Shown here in pieces: positions 33,520-39,830 of a stretch of DNA of 39,830 bases (positions are counted from its first letter, which is position 1; every line of letters starts with the position of its first letter). Below the pieces are notes generated by a model, which saw nothing but the letters and a program-made list of their open reading frames with translations, had not been told where the DNA came from and ran no database searches. The stretch is from Gammaproteobacteria bacterium (GTDB lineage Bacteria > Pseudomonadota > Gammaproteobacteria > Eutrophobiales > Eutrophobiaceae), in contig JAPOQU010000052.1 of the NCBI GenBank assembly GCA_026710545.1, positions 1 through 39,830 of the forward strand, read 5' to 3'. Made by a program: the position numbers and the translations under genes.

Positions 33520-33949
33520 CCGCTGTGTTCCGGTCAACCCAGCGTTCCCCGCTCTTGACCGCTTCCTTTTTCCAGAACGGCGCCCTGTGTTTCAGGTCCT
33601 CGATGATGAAACGGGTCGCGTCGATGGCATCGCCCCGGTGGGCTGACCAGGTCGCTACCAGTACGATATCTTCGCCTACTTCGATGTCCCCGGTGCGATG
33701 CAGGAGCAGGATATCGTGTACCGCCCACTGGTTTTCCGCCTGCTCGCATATCTCTTCCAGGTGTTTTTCCGTCATGCCCGGATAATGCTCCAGGGTCATG
33801 CTGCGGACTTCCTCGCCTTCGTTGAAATCGCGCATCGTGCCGACAAATATACAACCGGCGCCGATTTTTCCCGGGTTGGCGGGCAATGCCTGGTAGTTTT
33901 TCACCTCTGCCAGGGCATCGAAAGGCGCCAGCCTTAATTCTATCAGCAT
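33503..33949 (-). CDS. moaE: Molybdopterin synthase catalytic subunit
   Basis: This 148-residue subunit forms molybdopterin from precursor Z with sulfur from MoaD. The family motifs are GAGCIFVGTMRDFNEGE, LEHYPGMTEKHLEEI, LLHRTGDIEVGEDIVLVAT and the KHRAPFWKKEA helix with catalytic lysines. Its start is 10 bases after the moaD stop, so it is in one operon with moaD. Confidence 0.96.
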   Translation of the reverse strand: MLIELRLAPFDALAEVKNYQALPANPGKIGAGCIFVGTMRDFNEGEEVRSMTLEHYPGMTEKHLEEICEQAENQWAVHDILLLHRTGDIEVGEDIVLVATWSAHRGDAIDATRFIIEDLKHRAPFWKKEAVKSGERWVDRNTAGYASS

Positions 33950-33959
33950 GACGGCCGCT

Positions 33960-34193
33960 TCAACCCCCGGTTACAGGCGGGAAAAAAGCGACTTCATCTC
34001 CCTCCTTGAGTTCGGGGTCGCCCTTGACGTGCTCCATGTTGACGGCGACGAGCAGCGAGTCCGGCATCGGCTTGCCGCCGGAGGTTGTCTGCCAGACATC
34101 TGAAACCGTCAATCCGGCCCTGAATTCCACCTGGTCCTCAGCGCGCCCCATTTCCTCTCGGATACGGGCGAAAAATTTTACTTTTATCAACAT
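33960..34193 (-). CDS. moaD: Molybdopterin synthase sulfur carrier subunit
   Basis: This 77-residue ubiquitin-fold protein ends in the double glycine VTGG, which is activated and thiocarboxylated to donate sulfur to MoaE. It has a typical KVKFFARIREE N-terminus. It is divergent from moaC across 96 bases, where a TATATTAT stretch (34232-34239) could form a -10 region. Confidence 0.95.
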   Translation of the reverse strand: MLIKVKFFARIREEMGRAEDQVEFRAGLTVSDVWQTTSGGKPMPDSLLVAVNMEHVKGDPELKEGDEVAFFPPVTGG

Positions 34194-34289
34194 CGTATTC
34201 TGTCTTGCTAATCAACCTGTCCGGTTCTGGTATATTATATGAAAATTGCGGACATGCCTGCAGGCATTTTATGAAAACGGTATGAGCAT

Positions 34290-34763
34290 ATGTCGAAATT
34301 GACACATTTCAATGAAACCGGAGAAGCGCATATGGTCGACGTCTCCGCCAAGGATGCGACCCACCGCATTGCCGTGGCTGAAGGCACGATCAGGATGCAG
34401 GACAAAACGCTGGCCCTGATCATGGACGGTGGACATAAGAAAGGAGACGTGCTGGGAATCGCCCGGGTAGCAGGCATCATGGCGGCAAAAAAAACCGCGG
34501 AACTCATCCCGCTGTGCCATCCCCTGTCCATCAACCATATCGATATCGCGCTGGACCCCAGGCCTGGAGAAAGTGCGGTTTACTGCCAGGCGCGGGTCGA
34601 AACCATCGGCCCTACGGGAGTCGAAATGGAGGCGTTGAACGCGGTCCAGGTCACCCTGCTGACGATCTATGACATGTGCAAGGCCGTCGACCGGGGCATG
34701 AGCATCGAGACGGTCCGGCTTGTGAAAAAATCAGGGGGGAAATCCGGCGAGTGGGCCAGATAA
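34290..34763 (+). CDS. moaC: Cyclic pyranopterin monophosphate synthase
   Basis: This 157-residue enzyme makes cyclic pyranopterin monophosphate from the MoaA product. Conserved motifs are [44 protein letters not shown] and the C-terminal [10 protein letters not shown] with a catalytic lysine. A GC palindrome (GCCTGCAGGC, 34256-34265) lies 24 bases upstream in the divergent moaD-moaC gap. Confidence 0.97.
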   Translation: MSKLTHFNETGEAHMVDVSAKDATHRIAVAEGTIRMQDKTLALIMDGGHKKGDVLGIARVAGIMAAKKTAELIPLCHPLSINHIDIALDPRPGESAVYCQARVETIGPTGVEMEALNAVQVTLLTIYDMCKAVDRGMSIETVRLVKKSGGKSGEWAR

Positions 34764-34772
34764 GATACCGTC

Positions 34773-34810
34773 AGTCCTGCGCAAGCGGGAATGGCGACGC
34801 GCGCAGGACT
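34773..34810. repeat. AGTCCTGCGC inverted repeat
   Basis: 10-base perfect arms (34773-34782 and 34801-34810) lie between the convergent moaC and carbinolamine dehydratase genes. Terminator or repeat; no T-run. Confidence 0.5.
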
Positions 34811-34850
34811 CGCTGATTTCCAGCCCCCATTTCTCACCAGGTGACGAGGG

Positions 34851-35240
34851 CTAGCTGTATTTTATATATTTGAACCTTTGATCATCCGGCGTACCATCCA
34901 GGGCGCTGTCTTCTTCCACCCCGGGCTGCCACATGACCACATCTTCTATCTTCTTTGCCAGTTCAAAATCCTTGTCGGTCACGCCTTTTGCCGCGTGGTT
35001 CATCAGTTTGACAATGACGAATGCATAACTGGCGGTCAGGTCGGGGTGATGCCAGGCCGCTTCAGCCAGGTGGCCGACCGTATTGATCACCATGAGAGTA
35101 CCCTTCCAGCCGCTGGTCTTGTAGCGGCGGCGGATCCAGCCGCCCTCGTAATACCAGTCCGGCAATTCGTCCTGCAGTCGCTGTTCTATCTCTTCCACCT
35201 CGTAGGTGGCATCTTTTGTTTCTTTGCGCCACTTAGCCAT
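34851..35240 (-). CDS. Pterin-4a-carbinolamine dehydratase-like protein
   Basis: This 129-residue protein has the DCoH fold with its AAWHHPDLTASYAFVIVKLMNH motif (the two histidines and the aspartate in HHPDL are the usual active site). In animals and some bacteria it dehydrates the 4a-hydroxy pterin formed by phenylalanine hydroxylase. Here it lies with mfnB and DUF447 genes. In methylotrophs such genes accompany the H4MPT pathway, so a role in H4MPT pterin chemistry is more likely than phenylalanine metabolism; phhA is absent from the window. The last 20 residues (DSALDGTPDDQRFKYIKYS) are an extension past the core fold. Confidence 0.88.
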   Translation of the reverse strand: MAKWRKETKDATYEVEEIEQRLQDELPDWYYEGGWIRRRYKTSGWKGTLMVINTVGHLAEAAWHHPDLTASYAFVIVKLMNHAAKGVTDKDFELAKKIEDVVMWQPGVEEDSALDGTPDDQRFKYIKYS

Positions 35241-35308
35241 AAACTTTCCTCACTATAGAAATACGTCTTAACATTGATATTGTAGCAAATCGGTGAACGA
35301 TATCAGGA

Positions 35309-36022
35309 CTATACCAACCTGTCCCGGTGTTTGCTGATGGATGTATTTTCCGGAATTAATTTTCTGATTTCAGTAACCTTCGTACTGTCAATCTGCATGG
35401 TCCGTTCATGTTGTCTGCACAAGGCGCCGCGAAATCCCAGGTAATCCGGGTTAATCCGAAGTAACGGCGGGATGTCCTCGCCGGTGAGCGCCCCGGCCAG
35501 GCCGGTTACGAGCCCGGCCCGTTTGGCGTTGTTCACGAATTGCGCCAATGCCTCGTCTTCCATTTTCTCTCTCAGGTTCCCGCTTGCCTTGTCGCAGGTA
35601 TCCAGCATCACGCCCATGACGCCTGTGCTCTTCAACTTCTCGAAGTCGGCCTCAACAGGGGAGAACTCTGCGAAGAAGACCAGCACGATCCGGATATTCC
35701 TGTGTGTGAGCCTGTCCAGCGCAGACAAGGTAAAAGGGGACAGGGACCTGGCAAACACACCCACCTTGACGATATCCACGCCGCTGGCGTGCATACCGAG
35801 TACGGCGCCCTCCAGTTCTGCGGCACAGGCCGGCAGGTCGCCGATGGTCGCGCTGAGCGTGGTTGTTTTACCAACCAGGGCCGTGATCAATCGTACCTTG
35901 TCCTGCTCCAGCGCGCCCAGCGCGCCCCGGTTCGGATCTTTCAAATCTATCACGTCCGCCCCCAGGGAGCAGACCAGCCGCGCTTCCTCGACGGACGAGA
36001 CGCTGGCAAGGAAGCCTGTCAC
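35309..36022 (-). CDS. mfnB: (5-formylfuran-3-yl)methyl phosphate synthase-like (DUF556)
   Basis: This 237-residue protein has the MfnB signature VIDLKDPNRGALGAL (about 24-38), with K28 the likely Schiff-base lysine, and the later VKVGVF and GLAGALTGEDI segments on a TIM-barrel. MfnB condenses two molecules of glyceraldehyde 3-phosphate into the furan unit of methanofuran. The start is GTG at 36022 with AGGACGG about 8 bases before it. It lies 12 bases after the DUF447 gene in the same operon. Its presence suggests a bacterial methanofuran analogue for the formyltransferase/hydrolase complex of C1 oxidation. Confidence 0.88.
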   Translation of the reverse strand: MTGFLASVSSVEEARLVCSLGADVIDLKDPNRGALGALEQDKVRLITALVGKTTTLSATIGDLPACAAELEGAVLGMHASGVDIVKVGVFARSLSPFTLSALDRLTHRNIRIVLVFFAEFSPVEADFEKLKSTGVMGVMLDTCDKASGNLREKMEDEALAQFVNNAKRAGLVTGLAGALTGEDIPPLLRINPDYLGFRGALCRQHERTMQIDSTKVTEIRKLIPENTSISKHRDRLV

Positions 36023-36034
36023 GTTTTTACCGTC

Positions 36035-36586
36035 CTACGAATAATAACCATCAACCTTCTCCATCAACCACTGCCATGCCGTCCGCTCCTTATCGCCAGC
36101 GGTCTTTTTGATTGCGATGTCCAGGTATTCCAGTTCCGAGCGGATCTTCTGTTCCGGCAGCATGTGTAACCGGCTTACCAGGATAGCCGCCTCAACCACC
36201 GCGGCCTGGGCGCGGTTGAAACCCTCGAACGGCGCATGGCTTGCTGCATAGACCGCCCGGCAGGTAAACACCGGGCGTAACTCGTCATCCTTGTGGTTAT
36301 CTACCCTGGCTTCAACGTGGGCATGGGCCGCAGCCAGACGTTTACAGGTGATATGGGTTGCATCCACGACCGGCCAGTCATGCCTGCCGGTTAAACACCC
36401 GGCAATGATCATGACATCCGTGGTTGCGTTAATCACCACCACGCCGGAGTTTAGCAGGTTATCCAGGGTCTTTGACGGTTTGAACGGCGCGATCAGGTAA
36501 TTTTCGTTTTCACGGCGGATCCCCATGGGCGCGATGTGCACGCTCCCGTCCTTGTTCATCGTGGTAATGACCGTTTCGTATATCAT
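36035..36586 (-). CDS. DUF447 family protein
   Basis: This 183-residue protein begins with IYETVITTMNKDGSVHIAPMG, the split-barrel pattern of flavin-binding DUF447 proteins. The second half (VFTCRAVYAASHAPFEGFNRAQAAVVEAAILVSRLHML) holds the helical part of the family. DUF447 genes are conserved in H4MPT clusters of methylotrophs and methanogens but the reaction is not established. Its ATG overlaps the DUF6513 stop by one base (TGATG), so they are translationally coupled. Confidence 0.85.
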   Translation of the reverse strand: MIYETVITTMNKDGSVHIAPMGIRRENENYLIAPFKPSKTLDNLLNSGVVVINATTDVMIIAGCLTGRHDWPVVDATHITCKRLAAAHAHVEARVDNHKDDELRPVFTCRAVYAASHAPFEGFNRAQAAVVEAAILVSRLHMLPEQKIRSELEYLDIAIKKTAGDKERTAWQWLMEKVDGYYS

Positions 36587-38034
36587 CAGGATTTGCGTTT
36601 CCTGGCCTGCAGGGTGGTGCCTGCGGGTTTATATTCCCCTGTATTCCCATCTTTCAGGCCGTGTGCGGATTTCGTCCGCGCCGCCTGTTCCCCGGACGTT
36701 CCCGGAACGATCGCCACACCCCAATCCAGGTCTTCATCCTGCATGTAACGCTTGCCGAGTCTCAGCGCCGTCTCGGCCTTTGCCAGTTCAACCCCCATGT
36801 AAAAGGCATGGGGGGCATCCTCCTGCAGCGATTCCAGCGCCGGGAACAGTTCAAAGGGGTCCTGGCCCGTCACCAGACCGTCCCGATTATAGACATGAAT
36901 GCCTTCCGGCGTAATCTCAACCCGGTAGCTGGGGTCCTTGACCTGCGCGGCCACTTCCCTGATCTCGCCGAGGGTGTAGGGAAACGGTTTGCGCGAGTGG
37001 CCCGTGAGCAAACCGCCGTCAACCCCCTTCGGCAACCCTTCATCCTGTTTTGCGGCATACATGATACGCCGGGCCAGGTCCAGTTCACGCACGACGGAAC
37101 AGGCATGGGGGCTGACTTCGGTCGCCAGCACGTGGTTGATGTCCAGTTCCGATATGATCCCGCACAGCATGGCGTTGATCCCGCTGGTATCCGCCTCGGT
37201 CAATTCGGTCAGGTTGCCGGTGCCCATCATGATCTCGATACCGGGGTAACGTTCCCTCAAGGCGTGATAACGGATAATGGAGTCGGTAAAGCCGAAATGG
37301 ACAGGGTCCAGGATACTGTCGGCAATGAACGGCTTGTCCTGCGCCATGAATTTATCGATCAGCCGGTACAGGGAGGGCATGTCGGTGTGTTGTTCCGGGA
37401 TCAGGATGGGGATGGCGTCCGTTTCTTCCGCAATCCAGGCGCTGCTCTCATGCAGGCTCAGCAGGAAGTCTGCGCCTGCCCTTACCCCGCGCAGCAACTC
37501 ATCGTCTTCCAGTGAATCGACGCTGACCTTGTAACCCGCTTCATGCAAGGCCTGAACGGCCTCTTCAAGGTGCGGAAAAGGCGTATCCGGCAGGCAGCCT
37601 ATGTCAATCACGTCCGCCCCGTCCCGTTTATACCTGGCGGCCCTGGCAAGGATGTCGTCGACACTGATCTGCGGGGCCTCCACAATCTCCGCAAAAATAC
37701 CGACACTGTGTTTGTCCAGGTTGACCGGTTCTGCTTCCCTTCCGAAAAAAGCGGGCAGGTCCTTGACGTCCACCGGACCCCGTTGCACCGCTATGCCCAG
37801 CGACTCGCTCAACGATTGCAGGTCGCCCTGGCACAGTCCCGGGACGATGATCCTGTTCACTCCGTCAACGTCATGCAACCGGCGTCCGATCATCTGCGCG
37901 GTCATCAGCGCGGCGACGCTGACACCAATCTCTCTTGCCTCCCAGGTAAACTCGACCGGTTGCATGTCCCCAAGGACACGCCGCAGGCGCTTTTCTGCAA
38001 GCTTGCCGGTCAGGAAGAGAATGTGTTCGGTCAT
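36586..38034 (-). CDS. Dihydropteroate synthase-like protein (DUF6513-type)
   Basis: This 482-residue protein has an N-terminal region (about 1-120) of its own and then a dihydropteroate-synthase-like TIM-barrel: GADVIDIGCLPDTPFPHLEEA, SVDSLEDDELLRG, PFIADSILDPVHFGF, IMMGTGNLTELTEADTSG. The GHSRKPFPYTLGEIREVA segment and a C-terminal part follow. It is not folate FolP (much longer and different N-terminus). In methylotrophs and methanogens homologues occur in H4MPT gene sets, where the p-aminobenzoate-ribofuranosyl pterin side must be joined, so a role in H4MPT or methanofuran assembly is inferred. It leads the operon DUF6513-DUF447-mfnB. Confidence 0.8.
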   Translation of the reverse strand: MTEHILFLTGKLAEKRLRRVLGDMQPVEFTWEAREIGVSVAALMTAQMIGRRLHDVDGVNRIIVPGLCQGDLQSLSESLGIAVQRGPVDVKDLPAFFGREAEPVNLDKHSVGIFAEIVEAPQISVDDILARAARYKRDGADVIDIGCLPDTPFPHLEEAVQALHEAGYKVSVDSLEDDELLRGVRAGADFLLSLHESSAWIAEETDAIPILIPEQHTDMPSLYRLIDKFMAQDKPFIADSILDPVHFGFTDSIIRYHALRERYPGIEIMMGTGNLTELTEADTSGINAMLCGIISELDINHVLATEVSPHACSVVRELDLARRIMYAAKQDEGLPKGVDGGLLTGHSRKPFPYTLGEIREVAAQVKDPSYRVEITPEGIHVYNRDGLVTGQDPFELFPALESLQEDAPHAFYMGVELAKAETALRLGKRYMQDEDLDWGVAIVPGTSGEQAARTKSAHGLKDGNTGEYKPAGTTLQARKRKS

Positions 38035-38048
38035 TTCTTATGTGATAT

Positions 38049-38077
38049 ATCCGCAGATTACGCAGATTAGCGCAGAT
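38049..38077. repeat. Single ATCCGCAGAT repeat copy
   Basis: 29 bases match the arm of the element at 24400-24624 with one difference, 15 bases upstream of the DUF6513 start. The mate arm is absent. Confidence 0.7.
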
Positions 38078-38181
38078 GGAATAAACATAAAAGCTGGAAG
38101 ATCGATTAATAATTGGTTGTTATCAACCAGTGCCGCTGCAGAATGGTTTAATATAATGACTATTACTGATATAATCGTCTG

Positions 38182-38213
38182 GTTACGAAACTAATAACCT
38201 TTTGTTTTGTAAC
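38182..38213. promoter_or_regulatory. Inverted repeat upstream of pqqC
   Basis: Arms 38182-38191 and 38204-38213 (10 bases, one difference) lie in the 264-base divergent gap between the DUF6513 gene and pqqC. Possible regulator site; nothing else is recognised in the gap besides the repeat at 38049. No small pqqA-like frame is present. Confidence 0.3.
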
Positions 38214-38298
38214 GATATTATTTTGACGTGGGGAGTCCCGCAGAATCTGGCACACTTTTCGCTCTATATTACCGAAGACCAAAGACAACGAGACATTA

Positions 38299-39051
38299 AT
38301 GGGAAAGACTGAAACACCGGCTCCCTGGCCCCGGCAGAAATTTGAACAGCGCTTGCGCGACAAGGAGAAGTATTACCATATCCATCACCCGTTTCACGTT
38401 CTGATGAATTCCGGGAAACTGGACAAGCCGGCGATACAGGGCTGGGTAGCCAACCGGTTCTACTACCAGACCAGCATCCCGGTGAAGGATGCCGCCATCA
38501 TGGCCAACTGCCGCGAACGCGACGTCAGGCGTCAATGGGTACAACGCATAATCGACCACGATGGCCAGGAAGGTGAGGACGGCGGCATCGAGGCATGGCT
38601 GCAACTGGGCGAAGCCGTGGGCATGGACCGGAATGAACTAATCTCGGAGGAACATGTACTGCCGGGTGTGCGCTTCGCCATCGATGCCTATTACAACTTT
38701 GCCCGCACGGCCACCTGGCAGGAAGCGGCCTGCTCATCGCTGACCGAACTGTTTGCCCCCAAAATCCACCAGAAACGGCTGGACAACTGGCCGCAGCATT
38801 ACACCTGGATTGACGCGAACGGATACAACTATTTCCGCAAGCGCTTGAGCGAGGCAAGACGGGACGTACAGCACGGCCTGGACGTGACGCTGGATTATTT
38901 CAGGACCCGGGCAGACCAGGAACGGGCCCTGAATATACTGCAACTGAAGCTGGACATACTCTGGACCATGCTGGACGCCATGTGGATGGCGTATATTGAG
39001 AACAGGCCGCCCTATTACTGTGTCAAAACGGGAAATTTGGGGTCAGAGTAA
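38299..39051 (+). CDS. pqqC: Pyrroloquinoline-quinone synthase
   Basis: This 250-residue cofactorless oxidase carries out the last eight-electron oxidation and ring closure in PQQ synthesis. Motifs are [48 protein letters not shown] and [20 protein letters not shown]. The last codons (GNLGSE and stop) come from the GGGGTCAGAGT repeat at 39036, so the native tail has been altered. The ATG at 38299 lacks a strong ribosome binding site. Confidence 0.97.
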   Translation: MGKTETPAPWPRQKFEQRLRDKEKYYHIHHPFHVLMNSGKLDKPAIQGWVANRFYYQTSIPVKDAAIMANCRERDVRRQWVQRIIDHDGQEGEDGGIEAWLQLGEAVGMDRNELISEEHVLPGVRFAIDAYYNFARTATWQEAACSSLTELFAPKIHQKRLDNWPQHYTWIDANGYNYFRKRLSEARRDVQHGLDVTLDYFRTRADQERALNILQLKLDILWTMLDAMWMAYIENRPPYYCVKTGNLGSE

Positions 39052-39114
39052 AAATACTTGACAATAAACAGCGCCACCTTGATAACCTGATTGTATTTTT
39101 ACTCTGACCCCAAA
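39036..39114. repeat. GGGGTCAGAGT inverted repeat over the pqqC stop
   Basis: Perfect 22-base arms (39036-39057 and 39093-39114) with a 35-base loop. The left arm holds the pqqC stop codon (39049-39051). Confidence 0.85.
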
Positions 39115-39165
39115 CTCTCATGATCAGATCTCTGCACACCCCGACAGCATGTAACTCAGCTTGCT

Positions 39166-39189
39166 GGGGACAGAATTAATTCTGTCCCC
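39166..39189. repeat. GGGGACAG palindromic repeat, copy 5
   Basis: A perfect 24-base palindrome (12-base arms) 20 bases before pqqD. Confidence 0.8.
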
Positions 39190-39209
39190 GAATTTACACA
39201 GCAAATATC

Positions 39210-39473
39210 ATGAGCGAGATCCTGGAAATTGCCCCCACGTTCCGCTTCCAGTGGGAAGAGGCCCAGGATTGTTACGTTATCCTGTATCCTGAGGGCATGG
39301 TGAAACTCAGCGGCAGCGCCGGCGAGATCATGAAACGCTGCGACGGCAACAAAAGCACCGGTGAGATTATCGCCGAACTTGAAACCGCATTTCCGGGGGT
39401 AGACCTGGAAGACGACGTGCGTAACTTTATAGAGAATGCAAGAGACAATGGCTGGATCAGATACAAACCGTAG
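39210..39473 (+). CDS. pqqD: PqqA-binding chaperone PqqD
   Basis: This 87-residue RiPP-recognition-element protein binds the PqqA precursor peptide and presents it to PqqE. The family pattern is [33 protein letters not shown] and [10 protein letters not shown]. It overlaps pqqE by 26 bases in another frame. It follows pqqC after 158 bases filled with repeats. Confidence 0.95.
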   Translation: MSEILEIAPTFRFQWEEAQDCYVILYPEGMVKLSGSAGEIMKRCDGNKSTGEIIAELETAFPGVDLEDDVRNFIENARDNGWIRYKP

Positions 39474-39830
39474 CAAACCGCTTTGGCTGCTGGCCGAGCT
39501 CACTTACCGCTGCCCGTTGCAGTGTCCTTACTGCTCCAACCCGGTGGAGATCGCCAAATACAACAACGAACTCAGCACCGAAGACTGGATAAGGGTCCTG
39601 CAGCAGGCGCGCAAGATGGGTGCGACCCAACTGGGTTTCTCAGGGGGTGAACCCTTGGTACGGAAGGACCTGGAGGACCTCATCCGCGAGGCCCGGCGTC
39701 TCGGTTACTACACCAACCTGATTACCTCCGGGGTGGGTATGGACGCCGATCGCGTGGAGAAATTCAAGGAGGCGGGCCTTGACCATATCCAGATCAGTTT
39801 CCAGGCCAGCAATGAAGATCTGAACAATTA
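39448..39830 (+). CDS. pqqE: PqqE radical SAM enzyme (partial, cut by window end)
   Basis: From the ATG at 39448, 127 codons are visible: [20 protein letters not shown] with the radical SAM cluster [24 protein letters not shown], and [15 protein letters not shown]. PqqE links glutamate and tyrosine of PqqA, the first step of PQQ synthesis. The remaining about 250 residues, including the SPASM cluster cysteines, lie outside the window. Confidence 0.95.
   Translation, partial: MAGSDTNRSKPLWLLAELTYRCPLQCPYCSNPVEIAKYNNELSTEDWIRVLQQARKMGATQLGFSGGEPLVRKDLEDLIREARRLGYYTNLITSGVGMDADRVEKFKEAGLDHIQISFQASNEDLNN

Noticed and set aside
38035-39209. pqqA near pqqC or pqqD
   Set aside because: No frame with the E-x3-Y core in these gaps.
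1-39830. tRNA, rRNA, CRISPR array, complete insertion sequence or prophage
   Set aside because: No cloverleaf-like segments, no regularly spaced repeats, no transposase or phage structural genes were found.

Overview
This window reads as chromosome of a gammaproteobacterium, most likely a methylotroph or at least an organism with tetrahydromethanopterin (H4MPT) and methanofuran-linked C1 oxidation. The housekeeping genes (parC, parE, efp with the KPGKGQ loop, a yoaA-type helicase, xseB-ispA, mazG) have their gammaproteobacterial forms. The right-hand 11.7 kb carries molybdenum cofactor, PQQ and H4MPT/methanofuran-type genes. I cannot name the genus from the sequence alone.

Layout. (1) 1-3722: an accessory segment with the 5' part of a FitA-type antitoxin gene and its palindromic operator, a DUF4143-type ATPase, and a tight pair made of an OLD/RecF-like AAA ATPase and an intact PIN-domain nuclease (a candidate defence or toxin-like module). 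(2) 3723-6240: a TonB-dependent receptor and a repeat cluster. (3) 6247-15571, all on the minus strand: rubrerythrin, a CCG-type Fe-S protein and a DUF3501 protein, then parE, parC, efp and yoaA. (4) 15784-20501: xseB-ispA, mazG, an HNH endonuclease, a small secreted protein, an alanine-zipper lipoprotein and an L,D-transpeptidase. (5) 20501-27815: moaB, a MATE exporter, a nitroreductase-family protein, a cation:proton antiporter, an AmpG-like permease and an unusually long OFA-family (oxalate/formate type) transporter. (6) 28106-39830: moaA-fdhD-mobA-mobB-moeA on the plus strand, pqqB and moaD-moaE on the minus strand, moaC, a pterin carbinolamine dehydratase, the operon DUF6513-DUF447-mfnB, then pqqC-pqqD-pqqE with pqqE cut by the window end.

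The right-hand block works as a cofactor island for C1 oxidation. PQQ serves periplasmic alcohol dehydrogenases, H4MPT and methanofuran carry formaldehyde-level and formyl-level carbon, and Mo-bis-MGD cofactor plus FdhD sulfuration arm formate dehydrogenase. The enzymes themselves (MxaF/XoxF, Fae, Mch, Fhc, Fdh) are not in the window, so this is inference from cofactor genes. No pqqA was found.

A second theme is the density of palindromic intergenic repeats of at least four families: GGGGACAG type, GGGGTCAGAGT type, TAACATGGAT type and ATCCGCAGAT type. Several lie exactly on gene ends and supply the stop codon of mobB, pqqC, the MATE exporter and the nitroreductase, and even the start codon of the MATE gene. 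No tRNA, rRNA, CRISPR array or complete insertion sequence was seen.
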